NCBI RefSeq assembly: GCF_029094525.1 | Contig: NZ_CP119107.1 | Coordinates: 4,154,001-4,218,000, forward strand | DNA: 64,000 nt | Direction of reading: 5' to 3' | Origin: Pullulanibacillus sp. KACC 23026 | GTDB lineage: Bacteria > Bacillota > Bacilli > Bacillales > Sporolactobacillaceae | In this document: positions 1-9,251 of the stretch, piece after piece | How positions within the stretch are numbered: position 1 is the stretch's first letter | Layout of the letters: every line of letters begins with the position of its first letter | Position numbers and translations under genes: made by a program | Notes under the pieces: generated by a model | Told to the model about the DNA's origin: nothing | Seen by the model: only the letters and a program-made list of their open reading frames with translations | The model's database searches: none

Positions 1-65
1 TTGCAATAAATTTTTATTGATTTATCATCATTGAATGTTGCAACGCCCATTGCTTTACATTTTAT

Positions 66-1000
66 AGCAGGCGGATAGCATGTCCTTGTTACGCTCAACT
101 GGAATAGGCGTAACGTCAGTCCTTTATTTCGGCATTCCCCACCGGATTCGCGGCCGATAGCGTATCCTCGTTACGCTCAAACAAAATAGGCGTAACCTCA
201 GTCCCTTATTTCGGCATTCCCCACCGGATTCGCGGCCGATAGCGTATCCTCGTTACGCTCAAACAAAATAGGCGTAACCTCAGTCCCTTATTTCGGCATT
301 CCGGCCTGTTTAGCGGAGAATAGCGTATCCTCGTTACGCTCAAACAAAATAGGCGTAACGGCAGTCCCTTATTTCGGCATTCCCCACCGGATTTGCGGAG
401 GATAGCGTATCCTCGTTACGCTCAAACAAAATAGGCGTAACCTCAGTCCCTTATTTCGGCATTCCCCACCGGATTCGCGAAGGATAGCGTATCCTCGTTA
501 CGCTCATCCGAAATAGGCGTAACCTCAGTCCTTTATTTCGGCTTTCCGGCCCGATTTGCGGAGGATAGCGTATCCTCGTTACGCTCAAACAAAATAGGCG
601 TAACCTCAGTCCCTTATTTCGGCATTCCCCACCGGATTCGCGAAGGATAGCGTATCCTCGTTACGCTCATCCGAAATAGGCATAACGTCAGTCCTTTATT
701 TCGGCATCCCCCACCGGATTCGCGGGGGTTAGCGTATGCTCGTTACGCTCATCCAAAATAGGCGTAACGTCAGTCCTTTATTTCGGCTTTCCGGCCCGAT
801 TTGCGGAGATTAGCGTATCCTCGTTACGCTCAAACAAAATAGGCGTAACGTCAGTCCCTTATTTCGGCATTCCCCACCGGATTCGCGGAGGATAGCGTAT
901 CCTCGTTACGCTCAAACAAAATAGGCGTAACCTCAGTCCCTTATTTCGGCATTCCCCACCGGATTCGCGGGGGTTAGCGTATGCTCGTTACATCTAATCG
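66..1000. repeat. Tandem array of about twelve 82-bp units
   Basis: The block AGCGTATCCTCGTTACGCT recurs with small variations at about 77, 158, 241, 323, 404, 485, 567, 649, 731, 812, 894 and 976, so the period is 82 bp with no unique sequence between copies. Each unit contains the inverted pair CGTTACGC and GCGTAAC(G) separated by about 13 bases, and the shorter pair AGCGTA/TACGCT, so each copy can form a hairpin. Copies differ mainly in the segment after GGATT (cgcggccgat, cgaaggat, tgcggaggat, cgcgggggtt), and two or three sub-variants alternate. There is no reading frame conserved through the array. The last unit decays after 990. Function unknown. Confidence 0.93.
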
Positions 1001-1074
1001 GCCTTTGTGTAACGAGCATTCCTTAAAAGCAAAAAAGGAATGGGGCTGGGACATAACTAGCCAAAATAACTAAA

Positions 1075-1119
1075 AAAATGGGTCCACTCATCGCTTTAGA
1101 TTGAGCGGGCCCATTTTTC
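1075..1119 (+). terminator. Strong hairpin next to a GGGGCTGGGACATAA element
   Basis: AAAATGGGTCCACTCA (1075-1090) pairs with TGAGCGGGCCCATTTTT (1102-1118), giving a long stem with T-rich flanks on both strands. It follows the motif GGGGCTGGGACATAA (about 1041-1055), a motif I associate with dispersed intergenic elements in Firmicutes. No intact gene lies just upstream on the plus strand, so this may be part of a repeat element and not a working terminator. The rest of 1000-1423 shows no gene I can support. Confidence 0.5.
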
Positions 1120-1423
1120 GTTGGATTATTATCATGTTCTATAGTTTTCAGCCCCTTTAGCATAAACTGGCAGTCGGGGTCTGTCCAACACTCCCCTGAG
1201 GAACAGATCCTGAATTGTACGGTTTATCTAACCTCCACAGCGACTTTATAAGTTAAGGAAGTGCATATTTGTTTCAAATTGTTGCCTAATCCTATCATTC
1301 ACCTTCCACTTTTGTAAGGCCGTTGTCCGGACACAAGGCATCTCTGAAGTCGGCTTATTTAAAGCATGTCTATGAATTTGCACGCTATTTTTATGGTTAT
1401 GCGCCTCAAAATGGAACCCTTTA

Positions 1424-2317
1424 TTATGAGATAGACTCTGCCAGATCCGCCACAATCTCATCCAGCGTTCTTTTTGCAAGAGTAACAAATTGTGGGTTTG
1501 TTTCTCGATAGTAGGGGATGATAAGTACTGCCTGGTGAAGCGCATACCCTCGGGCTCGAAGCCATGTATCCTTATCGGCATGGATGGAAGTTTGAAAGAC
1601 TTTCCGCCCTTTGGAATTAAATATACTCCAAGCAGGTATTAGGTCAAACGCTGGATCTCCAATTCCCGCTGTGCCAAAGTCGATGACCGCTGCTAAACGT
1701 CCGGAATGAACCAAAAGATTTGTTCTAAGTAGATCAGCATGTATCCATACTGCATGACCGTTCCAGACAGAAGCTTTACATGAATCTTCCCATGCCGCTA
1801 ATACTCTGTCTCTGTCTAACAAATCACTTGCCTCATCCATACATTCTAATGTTCTTTTATTTAACTCATGCAAAGGTGATCGTCCTGCCCTGGGCGCATC
1901 AGCTGGCACTTCAATTGAGTGCATCTCATTTATAAAATCAGCCAAATCTTTTGCAACCTCTCTTTCATCATGAACTAATTCATCCGAATAGATATTACCC
2001 TCAATCCATTTGTATACGGCCCAGTTCACAGGGTACGAGGCATTGGGTTGACCTAAGGCAATCGGTTCGGGGATTTTAAGTGTCAGGTAGGGAGCAAGAT
2101 AGGGAATCCATCTCCACTCTTTCTCTATATCTGCCCACTCCTTAACCCTGGGTAGGCGAATACAAAACTCTTGTCCGAGCCTGTAGACATGATTTACCGT
2201 CCCAACCGAATTCACTGGAGTTATCGATAACGTAGAGAGTTCAGGGAGCTGCTCTTTAATTAACCCTCTAACAAAACTTAGATTAACGTCCAATTCATTG
2301 TCATGCATTCTGCTCAT
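1424..2317 (-). CDS. Aminoglycoside phosphotransferase (APH) family protein
   Basis: A 297-residue small-molecule kinase of the APH/choline kinase fold, probably cytoplasmic and ATP-dependent. The catalytic loop HADLLRTNLL (H-x-D-x4-N, about residues 205-214) and the metal-binding IDFG (about 226-229) are intact, and the N-lobe has the usual GTVNHVYRLG glycine loop. Length fits the family. The ATG at 2317 has the Shine-Dalgarno GAAGGTG about 8 bases upstream; an ATG at 2305 is an alternative. Substrate cannot be told: relatives act on aminoglycosides, macrolides, or on amino alcohols and sugars. Its neighbours do not form an operon with it. Confidence 0.88.
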   Translation of the reverse strand: MSRMHDNELDVNLSFVRGLIKEQLPELSTLSITPVNSVGTVNHVYRLGQEFCIRLPRVKEWADIEKEWRWIPYLAPYLTLKIPEPIALGQPNASYPVNWAVYKWIEGNIYSDELVHDEREVAKDLADFINEMHSIEVPADAPRAGRSPLHELNKRTLECMDEASDLLDRDRVLAAWEDSCKASVWNGHAVWIHADLLRTNLLVHSGRLAAVIDFGTAGIGDPAFDLIPAWSIFNSKGRKVFQTSIHADKDTWLRARGYALHQAVLIIPYYRETNPQFVTLAKRTLDEIVADLAESIS

Positions 2318-2461
2318 ATTTTCACCTTCAATCTTATCTGATAGCTCTCCAAAGTCCCCTACCTTACCAATAACCCACTGAGCTTACTGCTAGCAACCAT
2401 ATGTCACTGTCGTTGGCGTTTATCTTCTTCACTTTGACGGATGATCTCATCAACGACCTGC

Positions 2462-2671
2462 TCAATCGGTGCAGTGGCGTCGAATCATCTCTTTAATCTC
2501 CGAAAGTTGCTTTAATATTTCCTTATTCTGCATTTCTAATTTCTTTATTGAGTGAGTCCTAGTTCTCTTTATTAAAGATGAAATGCCTATTACAACAACA
2601 ATCAAAATAATAATAAGAACAAATAGAACGACGAGTTGATAAATTATATTTCCCACACTTATTTGAAGCAT
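2462..2671 (-). CDS. Small membrane-anchored protein, DUF4083-like
   Basis: 69 residues. Residues 5-35 form one hydrophobic membrane segment (VVLFVLIIILIVVVIGI), followed by a basic stretch (KRTRTH) and a heptad-like amphipathic helix (KLEMQNKEILKQLSEIKEMI). This layout, an N-terminal anchor with a short cytosolic coiled coil, resembles the DUF4083 family of Bacillales; that assignment is from memory of the layout. The ATG has a near-perfect Shine-Dalgarno (AAGGAGGAGG) 5-8 bases upstream, which supports translation. Function unknown. Confidence 0.72.
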   Translation of the reverse strand: MLQISVGNIIYQLVVLFVLIIILIVVVIGISSLIKRTRTHSIKKLEMQNKEILKQLSEIKEMIRRHCTD

Positions 2672-2856
2672 TTTCTCCTCCTCCTTAAGCTGTTCCTTTC
2701 AACAAAAATACAATAATAACAATATTCTTAATTATATACAAAGAAATAGAGTCATGGTCATTCACTCTAATTTTTTTAAAATAAAAAAGCTATTTCCAAA
2801 TTCCATTTATTTGGTATGATTAATGGGCTTACCAACAACATAAGAGGAGATTGAAG

Positions 2857-3768
2857 ATGAAGGTCATTAAACAACTTAGATATAGCCTATTAGCCTTACT
2901 GGTTCTGTTTTTAGGATACTCTGGCCTTGGGACTACCAACAACGTTGCCAACGCAAGTACGAAACTTGTTCCTGCGGTCGTTTCAAAGAATGTTGATGGC
3001 GATACGATCCATGTAAAGATAAATGGTAAGGATCAAACAGTAAGGATGTTATTGATCGATACTCCTGAAGATGTTGATCCACAGGCTCCTGTTGAACCGT
3101 ATAGTTACACTGCTGCCAGTTATGCCAAGAAGAGGCTTCCTGTGGGTAAACATATTTACCTGCAAGAAGGAAAAAAAGGCTATACAAAAGATAAATACGG
3201 ACGACTCCTTGCCTATGTCTATCGTACTAAAACGGATATGTACAACTATGACGTTGTCAAAAAAGGCTATGCAAGAGTGGCCTATATTTATCCACCAAAC
3301 ACGGATCACCTTTCCACTTTACAATCAGCTCAAAGTTACGCCAAATCTCACAAACTTGGAATTTGGAGTCTTAAGGGGTATGTGACGTCTAGCGGCTATA
3401 GTCATTCCATTTCTTGTAGTTACGCAGCAAAGAACCACTACTCAACTCGTACATGTACACCAAGTTCTTCAAGCTCTAGCAAGTCATCGGCAAGCTCTTC
3501 AACATCCGTAACAGGTACAACGCTTAACGTTAAGCATGGCCAGTATGCTTCAGTGACGGTTAAAACTAAACATGGTGCAAAAGGAACAATCGAAGTCGAT
3601 TATAAATCAGGGCCTAGTCATGCTTCCGGATTAGGGGCTAAAACCGCCAACAGCAGCGGAATGATTTCATGGAAATGGCGAGTGGGTACGAATACGACAC
3701 CCGGAAAATACCCTGTCATTATTAGAGTCAATGGTTCTACAATTAAAAAGACCCTAACCGTTCACTAA
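2857..3768 (+). CDS. Secreted SNase-type (thermonuclease family) nuclease with C-terminal domain
   Basis: A 303-residue extracellular nuclease of the staphylococcal nuclease fold. Residues 1-34 are a Sec signal peptide ending near ANAS. The catalytic set is present: Arg in VRML and Glu in LIDTPE (staphylococcal Arg35 and Glu43), and Arg in DKYGR (Arg87). The family end motif KLGIWS closes the domain. A Ser-rich linker (about 203-217) joins an extra C-terminal module of about 85 residues that looks like a beta-rich wall or substrate-binding domain. ATG 2857 has AGAGGAGA six bases upstream; an in-frame TTG at 2851 would overlap that site, so I prefer 2857. Probable role: degradation of extracellular DNA or RNA. 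Confidence 0.92.
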   Translation: MKVIKQLRYSLLALLVLFLGYSGLGTTNNVANASTKLVPAVVSKNVDGDTIHVKINGKDQTVRMLLIDTPEDVDPQAPVEPYSYTAASYAKKRLPVGKHIYLQEGKKGYTKDKYGRLLAYVYRTKTDMYNYDVVKKGYARVAYIYPPNTDHLSTLQSAQSYAKSHKLGIWSLKGYVTSSGYSHSISCSYAAKNHYSTRTCTPSSSSSSKSSASSSTSVTGTTLNVKHGQYASVTVKTKHGAKGTIEVDYKSGPSHASGLGAKTANSSGMISWKWRVGTNTTPGKYPVIIRVNGSTIKKTLTVH

Positions 3769-3923
3769 GAATTGATTGGCATAAAAGGGCTTATGATACC
3801 TGCCTTAATTTTGGAATTCTTATCATACCGCAAAGTCCTGTCCTTAATGCTTTAAGTGGCGACAAATCTCTTCGAATTGTTATTCTTTCAGTAGAGGTTT
3901 GCCCCCCAAAAAAACATCACCAT

Positions 3924-4181
3924 TCAATCTCGACAGCGGGCCTGTTGATGTTCTCTTCCATCATGAAGACGAATATTGACAGGTCTATTCATGTGTTCTC
4001 TTTCAATGAGGTTACGATAATATTCCGGTCCCCCTTTCTTCCCTCCTCTAAAACAAAAAATTAGGCCACTTAGAGGAGGGGAGTGACCATTGCCTTTAAT
4101 AATTACCAAATACACGGTGCACCCACCAACGATGATTAAGAGGATAAACCACACAATATTAAAGGCGAATCCTGCCCCCAT
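3924..4181 (-). pseudogene. YjcZ-like hydrophobic ORF, probably degenerate
   Basis: The first residues, GAGFAFNIVWFILLIIVGGC, closely resemble the core of the YjcZ family of tiny sporulation-associated membrane proteins, usually GGFALIVVLFILLIIVG and ending shortly after it. Here the frame runs on for about 60 unrelated residues with no membrane segment, there is no convincing Shine-Dalgarno before the ATG, and an in-frame TAA lies five codons upstream. I infer a yjcZ-like gene that has lost its start and stop. The rest of the 3769-4416 gap shows nothing else I can support. Confidence 0.4.
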
Positions 4182-4416
4182 ACGATATCCGACGCCTTAG
4201 CAGCAACTCCACCGTCTCCTACATAAGCCCTGCCATCCTGTTCGTTTTCTAAAAAAATCAATTCTTTTTTAATAGACGTAAGCCGTTCCAATGATATATA
4301 AGGGCATTCCGGCAATTTTAGATCAAAAAGGAACAGAAAATAATTAAATCCTATTATACGTTCACCATTTTTAGGGATACTACTTATTAGCCATGAAATA
4401 AGGAGGTACACACAAA

Positions 4417-5454
4417 ATGGACGATACCAACCTCTCTGACCTCAATCATCATACGAAATTAACAAGCAGCGAAATGGCCACTCTTTGGACTACAATGTTG
4501 GCTGATAGTTCTATGATTGCTTTTCTTACACACTTTGCTGAACACAAAGAGGATGAGGATGTAAATCTTTTTGTTAGGAAAGCGCTCGATACCGCTATTG
4601 ATCATAGAGATTCTGTCGCTGCAATCCTTGAAAACGAAGGAATTACAAGGCCTATTGGCTTCCCTTTAGATAAACACGTTAATTTGAAAGCACCTAGATT
4701 GTTCACCGATGTTTTTTATTGTCATTACATTTTGCAAGCCTGTAAAGCAGCGCTACTGAATCATAACAACTCCTTTACTGCTTCATCTCGGAAGGATGTT
4801 GTAACACTCTTTCAAAGATTTTATTCGGATACCAGTACACTCGTTATTGAAATGACAAATATGATGCAAGGAAAAGGCATTTATATTCGACCACCTTACA
4901 TACCTTATCAAGAAAAAAGTGATGGTCCCATCAAGAAAAACAGTTTTCTGGGTGGTTGGTTTGGAGCTAAAAGACCTTTGCTTGCAAATGAATTAGGTCA
5001 GTTATTTGATAACAGCTATTCGAATCAAATGGGAAGAGTGTTGTTGAATGGATTTATTCAGGTGATAAAAGATAAGGAAATACAAGAATACTTCATCAGG
5101 GGAAGGAAACTTGCAACGAAGTTTGTTCATAGAGTGCAGCAGATGCTCGAAGATGAATTAGCACCACATGGAATGATATGGGATTCACAAGTTACAACAT
5201 CAACTGAATCGCCTTTTTCAGACCAGTTAATGCTTTACTTAGTTGGAAGTCTCAATTCAGTGGGACTAGGGAAATTAGGATTATCTCTCGCTCAAACCCT
5301 GAGACGAGATGTTGCAAGTTTTTATATGAGCTCATTTACCTTAACAACTGCTTATTCCGAAGACGGGCTTAATTTGTTGATTGATAGGCAATGGATGGAA
5401 GAGCCGCCTCAATGCCCAGACAGAAAAGAAATTGCCAGCCAATCTAAATTATAA
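4417..5454 (+). CDS. DUF3231 family protein
   Basis: 345 residues, almost all helical, with two related halves. The first begins KLTSSEMATLWTTML and the second restarts around ANELGQLFDNSYSNQM and includes IQVIKDKEIQEYF and GLGKLGLSLAQTLRRDV. This duplicated layout is that of DUF3231, a Bacillales family with a ferritin-like helical fold distantly related to spore coat protein CotF. The role is unproven; a link to spores or envelope stress is an inference. The start has ATAAGGAGG 10 bases upstream. It appears monocistronic and is followed by a clear terminator. Confidence 0.85.
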   Translation: MDDTNLSDLNHHTKLTSSEMATLWTTMLADSSMIAFLTHFAEHKEDEDVNLFVRKALDTAIDHRDSVAAILENEGITRPIGFPLDKHVNLKAPRLFTDVFYCHYILQACKAALLNHNNSFTASSRKDVVTLFQRFYSDTSTLVIEMTNMMQGKGIYIRPPYIPYQEKSDGPIKKNSFLGGWFGAKRPLLANELGQLFDNSYSNQMGRVLLNGFIQVIKDKEIQEYFIRGRKLATKFVHRVQQMLEDELAPHGMIWDSQVTTSTESPFSDQLMLYLVGSLNSVGLGKLGLSLAQTLRRDVASFYMSSFTLTTAYSEDGLNLLIDRQWMEEPPQCPDRKEIASQSKL

Positions 5455-5481
5455 ACAACTTGTTTTAGAGTTATTTGCGAA

Positions 5482-5520
5482 TGAGGGCTCTTTCTAATCC
5501 GTTAGGAAGCCCTCATTTTT
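5482..5520 (+). terminator. Rho-independent terminator after the DUF3231 gene
   Basis: TGAGGGCT (5482-5489) pairs with AGCCCTCA (5508-5515), followed by TTTTTAT. It lies 28 bases after the stop codon at 5454. Confidence 0.85.
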
Positions 5521-5590
5521 ATATCCACTTAATCACATCCACCTCGCAGTACCTTTTCTAAGCAACTCTGGTGAATCATACATAAATAGA

Positions 5591-5632
5591 AGGATGCTAA
5601 TCACTGTCTCGAAAAGCATCCTCTTATTTTTG
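5591..5632. terminator. Second hairpin between convergent genes
   Basis: AGGATGCT (5591-5598) pairs with AGCATCCT (5615-5622), followed by CTTATTTTT. It lies between the convergent DUF3231 and hydrolase genes, so it may be a back-up terminator. The remaining bases to 5810 show nothing else. Confidence 0.5.
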
Positions 5633-5810
5633 GTTATGAAATTAGCTGATCTTTACTGCCTTTATTTAAAAATAAATCACCTGGATTTGCTGTTTACCTA
5701 AATTGCATTTAATAGATCACTAACACCTTATCTTATTGAAAGCACGCCTATAGAAGAAACTTAATACATAAATCTGGTTATATCCCAGCCTTGAATTTTT
5801 TTGGTAACAA

Positions 5811-6380
5811 TTATGCGAGAAAGTCGAGAACCCGCTTGACCACAAGTTTCGTCGCGTCAGCATCGTAACACGGCAAACTGCTGTCGGTAAAGAGATGTTC
5901 CTTGCCTTCGTACAGAAAAAGTTCAGCTTGATTGGCAGACGCCACAAGATCACGGGCCGCGTTGATATCGCCGTCTTCAACGAAAAAAGGATCTTCACTC
6001 ATGGCGTGAACCTGCACGGGCAAGTCGGTCGGCCACTCAGATTCAAACGCAGAAGTCGGGAGGCAGGCATGAAAAAACAGGGCACCTCTGGCTCCTTCAC
6101 GAGTTTGGGCGAGCTGCTGCGCTGCCGGGACACCGAGTGAAAAACCAGCATAGACGACATCGCGTGAAAGCTCACTGGCTGCCCGAACACCGCGCGCGCT
6201 CACTTCTTCAAATCCAATTTCCTTAACAAATACCAAGCCTTCCTCCAGCGTGGAAAATATGCGGCCGTCAAATAAATCTGGCACGTGCACAGTATGCCCC
6301 GCCTCTCTCAGTTGATCGGCAATGGCTTCAATCCCCTTCGTTCGGCCTAAAACATGGTGCAACAACAAAACTTCTGCCAT
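5811..6380 (-). CDS. Dienelactone hydrolase family protein (alpha/beta hydrolase)
   Basis: 189 residues from the second ATG (6380). The nucleophile elbow is GFSLG; an acidic residue in SEDPFF and His in KEHLFTD complete a likely Ser-Asp-His triad. Classical dienelactone hydrolases use Cys at the nucleophile position, so this Ser version is more likely a carboxylesterase-like enzyme of the same family. It is cytoplasmic, with no signal peptide. The Shine-Dalgarno GGGGGAG lies three bases before the ATG at 6383 and six before 6380, which decides the start; an upstream TTG (6395) would sit on the Shine-Dalgarno itself. Base composition is richer in G+C than its neighbours. Confidence 0.86.
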   Translation of the reverse strand: MAEVLLLHHVLGRTKGIEAIADQLREAGHTVHVPDLFDGRIFSTLEEGLVFVKEIGFEEVSARGVRAASELSRDVVYAGFSLGVPAAQQLAQTREGARGALFFHACLPTSAFESEWPTDLPVQVHAMSEDPFFVEDGDINAARDLVASANQAELFLYEGKEHLFTDSSLPCYDADATKLVVKRVLDFLA

Positions 6381-6595
6381 CATTTTCTCCCCCAATTTAA
6401 AAATATTTCATATGTCTTAAGTTTCTACAAGAAAGCCTGTTTGACCTGCCAGAATTACGATTTAGGGGTATTCCCCCAAGATATACCAACTCTGATTTTT
6501 CTAATTAACTAAAAAAAATAAAACCAAAGGACTCGTAATTTAAGGGGTTCACTTGTGAGGTGCAAAACTCTAATTAAAATGCAATCTATTACCTA

Positions 6596-6835
6596 TTTCA
6601 TTAAATGGCTAAAGCGGACTTTCTAAATAAGCGGAGAAATTCCGCTTATTTAGAAATCGACATTAAAAATAGCTAAAATAGACGGAAAAATTCCGACTAT
6701 TGACTCGAAAAACATGAAAATGGGTCATTTCTTTTTGTTTAAGCGGAAAAACTCCGCTTATTTACGACAAACTGAACGCTATTTTGGTTGATAACGGAAA
6801 AATTTCCGCTTATTTCAACGATCACAGTGACTCTA
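6596..6835. repeat. Cluster of four AAGCGG...CCGCTT palindromes
   Basis: A perfect palindrome TCTAAATAAGCGGA (6622-6635), loop GAAAT, then the complementary arm 6641-6654. Three related units follow: AATAGACGGAA/TTCCGACTATT near 6677-6701, TAAGCGGA/TCCGCTTA near 6739-6761, and ATAACGGAAA/TTTCCGCTTAT near 6799-6818. The same family occurs at 52845-53045. The arms lack a classic one-sided T-run and there is no gene between 6381 and 7093, so this looks like a dispersed intergenic hairpin repeat. Confidence 0.85.
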
Positions 6836-7093
6836 AAATTTCTTGTTAACCATTACAGTCCGTTTTTTACTTTAAGAACAATTCAATAATCTAACTTTTA
6901 TTTTAACATATATATCCAAATGACTTGGTAATCACCCTACCTTTCACTTGCTCAATCACCAGTTAATTCACACACCTCCAATAATTATTTCCACCCATGC
7001 CAACATTTGAGTTCAGCACGCTTTTGAATCGCTTACTATTACTTCTTATATAGCACACACGCCGTTGTAGCTTAATAAAGAGAGCATCTACTT

Positions 7094-7342
7094 TTATACA
7101 TGTTCATCATCAATAATTTCTACATTTTTAGCAGTTAGTTGCTGCGAGTCACTTGCGTTAGGAATTTCAATTAAATCAAAAACAACTTTTTTCCCTTCTT
7201 TAAGGCTTTTATAACTATTTCCCGATATTATCTCAGAGAAATGAACGAATACGTGATTACCATCTATCCCATCCAACATGATTCGACCATAACCTTTCTC
7301 TTCTTTAAACCATTTAACTATTCCTTTTCTCCGTTCCACCAT
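7094..7342 (-). CDS. Divergent cold-shock-domain protein
   Basis: 82 residues from ATG 7342. It has the cold-shock fold pattern [15 protein letters not shown] (RNP1 region) and HVFVHFSEI (RNP2), so it should bind single-stranded nucleic acid. RNP1 reads KGYGRI where canonical CspA-type proteins have KGFGFI, so one of the usual surface aromatics is replaced by Arg. An ATG at 7342 with GGGTTGGGGAA just upstream is a better start than the TTG at 7378. The gene stands alone in a region of accessory genes. Confidence 0.82.
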   Translation of the reverse strand: MVERRKGIVKWFKEEKGYGRIMLDGIDGNHVFVHFSEIISGNSYKSLKEGKKVVFDLIEIPNASDSQQLTAKNVEIIDDEHV

Positions 7343-7407
7343 TTCCCCAACCCTTTCTTGTATCGCTTTTTTTAACAAGGAATTCGATTAGCTATGGCTT
7401 TTAAAGC

Positions 7408-7935
7408 TTATAAAATTTTTATCATATGAACGTCGTTTGGTTCTTTTTCAAAAAGTTCAGTGTCCACATTAGGCGTAATGGAAGAACCATGATTTGAATA
7501 AAACTTAACCGCTGATTCAGTTTCAGTAGCTGATATGTACAATTGTCTAGCTCCTCTTTTGGCTGCTTCTCTACTTAATGCTTCAAAAATTTTGCTCCCA
7601 ATGCCTTGTCTTCGATATTCCCTTGTTACATACATAAGATCTATTTGAAGTTGATCATTGTCTTTACCCCTGAATTTGTGTTCAAGGACAGCAAATCCAA
7701 CTAATCTATCTCCATCAAAAGCACCATATGCAGCCCCACCGCTACTAACTTCATATTCATACCTTGAAATAATTTCCTTATAGTGATCCTCATCCCAATT
7801 TGGACATTCGTGCAGCACTTTTGTCTCCTTAAGTTCACCTTCAATACACTGGTAAATCAGCTCAATCGTTTCTGAACGATCAATATCACGAATCTTATAA
7901 GCTTCCTCTAGATTCATAGAGACAACTGAAATCAT
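7408..7935 (-). CDS. GNAT family N-acetyltransferase
   Basis: 175 residues. The acetyl-CoA binding motif A is REYRRQGIGSKIFEAL (about residues 110-125), preceded by the beta-strand LMYV, and the C-terminal ATETESAVKFYSNHG is typical of the fold. It transfers an acetyl group from acetyl-CoA to an amine; the acceptor is unknown. The start has a strong but unusual Shine-Dalgarno AAAGGGGGGG. The gene is separated by only about 65 bases from the cold-shock-domain gene downstream on the same strand. Confidence 0.88.
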   Translation of the reverse strand: MISVVSMNLEEAYKIRDIDRSETIELIYQCIEGELKETKVLHECPNWDEDHYKEIISRYEYEVSSGGAAYGAFDGDRLVGFAVLEHKFRGKDNDQLQIDLMYVTREYRRQGIGSKIFEALSREAAKRGARQLYISATETESAVKFYSNHGSSITPNVDTELFEKEPNDVHMIKIL

Positions 7936-8029
7936 TATACAATCCCCCCCTTTAAGAATGTCTGCCTATATTTAAAGGTGAATACGACTGCACTTCCATC
8001 AAGTACACCCCACCCTATGAAAACACTCA

Positions 8030-8485
8030 CTATAATAATTGTTTTTTAAAGATACAAGTTGAGTGTAGTTTATCATTTAATAGACTTTCTATTATTTGTC
8101 TTATCACATGCGGTTCTCTTAAATCCTTGTCTTCCATCTTTGAAAGTTCATTTAATTTTATCCACTTGCTATCGACTATCTCTTCTTCTTCAAGCTTTAA
8201 GGTTCCTCCAACGATCTCAGCAGTAAAATGAAATAATATTACTTGGTTATCTGTAATACTGTTAAAATTATATACACCAGTCGTATTTATTAGGCTTACG
8301 TCAAAACCTGTTTCCTCTTTTACTTCTCTTTTTGCAGAATCCAGAATGTCTTCACCGTATTCAATTCGACCGCCTGGAAAATTCCACTTATTAATTGCAA
8401 TTGGCTTATCTTCCTTTATGATTAATACTTTGTCATCTTTAAATATTGAGACACTAACCACTAAAATAATATTTTCACGGCTCAA
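8030..8485 (-). CDS. NUDIX hydrolase
   Basis: The Nudix box GRIEYGEDILDSAKREVKEE followed by TGF is complete, so this should hydrolyse a nucleoside diphosphate-linked substrate with a divalent metal. The N-terminal strand IILVVSVSIFKDDKVLIIKE and the GG before the box are typical. A TTG at 8485 sits six bases after GAGGTG and gives a 151-residue protein; an ATG at 8506 (158 residues) lacks a clear Shine-Dalgarno, so I prefer the TTG. Substrate cannot be inferred. No operon partner is obvious. Confidence 0.85.
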   Translation of the reverse strand: MSRENIILVVSVSIFKDDKVLIIKEDKPIAINKWNFPGGRIEYGEDILDSAKREVKEETGFDVSLINTTGVYNFNSITDNQVILFHFTAEIVGGTLKLEEEEIVDSKWIKLNELSKMEDKDLREPHVIRQIIESLLNDKLHSTCIFKKQLL

Positions 8486-8596
8486 ATATGTACACCTCAA
8501 ACCCATTTTTAAGTTTTATCAAATTAAATATCTTCTTTCACTAACCGACAGCAAAGCCTTGCTCACAAAGCATATCCGTTTGACCAGATAAAAATT

Positions 8597-9170
8597 TCAA
8601 CGGATTTTATAAACACTATCATTCCCCAACCTTAAATAGCCTTGAGAAACATTAAATTGATAATTATGTTCTTTAAGACATTGAATATCATCTTCCATTG
8701 TCCCTCTAGAATAATCAAGATTATCGGATTTCCGTATAGGTTAATAGATATTTGTTTCTATATACTCTTACATCGTCATCCGAATTGAAAAGTCCATTTT
8801 TATAGGCTATTTTTAATTGGATATGGTCGTCTTTGTCATTAACTGTGTAGATATGTTGTTCCCTCAAAAAGACAATATCTAACGAGCCTAAAATAGTAAC
8901 TACTATTACAAAGATTGTTCCGATGGTTATTAAAATAGGACCTAAACACTGTTTTTGGGGTAGGAACCATATAAAAAATGTAATTAAAAGAAATTCAAAA
9001 GTAATTACATTTATTATAAAAAACATGGTCCATTCGGAATATGCCATAAAGAAGATATATTCATTACTAGGTCTCAGTATCCCGTACATATCAATTAGGT
9101 TATAAACAATTAATACAGTAAACCAGACTACTTTTTTGGATTTCGAAACAAAAATTAAGCTTTTAGAGAT
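8597..9170 (-). pseudogene. Broken membrane protein gene of unknown family
   Basis: The central frame (ATG 9089 to 8721) encodes two membrane segments, around FFIINVITFEFLLITFFIWF and GPILITIGTIFVIVVTILGS, and a soluble tail. Upstream the frame stays open for 27 more codons to an ATC at 9170 placed eight bases after a perfect AAGGAGG, where ATG would be expected; this region adds a further hydrophobic stretch (VVWFTVLIVYNLI). Downstream, one base out of frame, coding continues as DNLDYSRGTMEDDIQCL up to a TGA at 8597. So both the start codon and a near-terminal frame appear mutated. I do not recognise the family. Confidence 0.55.
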
Positions 9171-9251
9171 AAGAATTTCCTCCTTACTATTTATAAAAAT
9201 AGAACCAAACCAATTTTTTTATAATGCCCTACTGAGCGTTAGTGAATAAGA

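Noticed and set aside
66-1000. Possible CRISPR array
   Set aside because: The whole 82-bp unit repeats without unique spacers, repeats are too long, and no cas genes are near.
1246-1581. 111-codon minus-strand frame overlapping the end of the phosphotransferase gene
   Set aside because: No Shine-Dalgarno, low-quality composition, and it overlaps a well-supported gene in another frame.
4136-4411. 91-codon minus-strand frame
   Set aside because: It overlaps the YjcZ-like frame and the upstream region of DUF3231, has no Shine-Dalgarno and no recognisable pattern.
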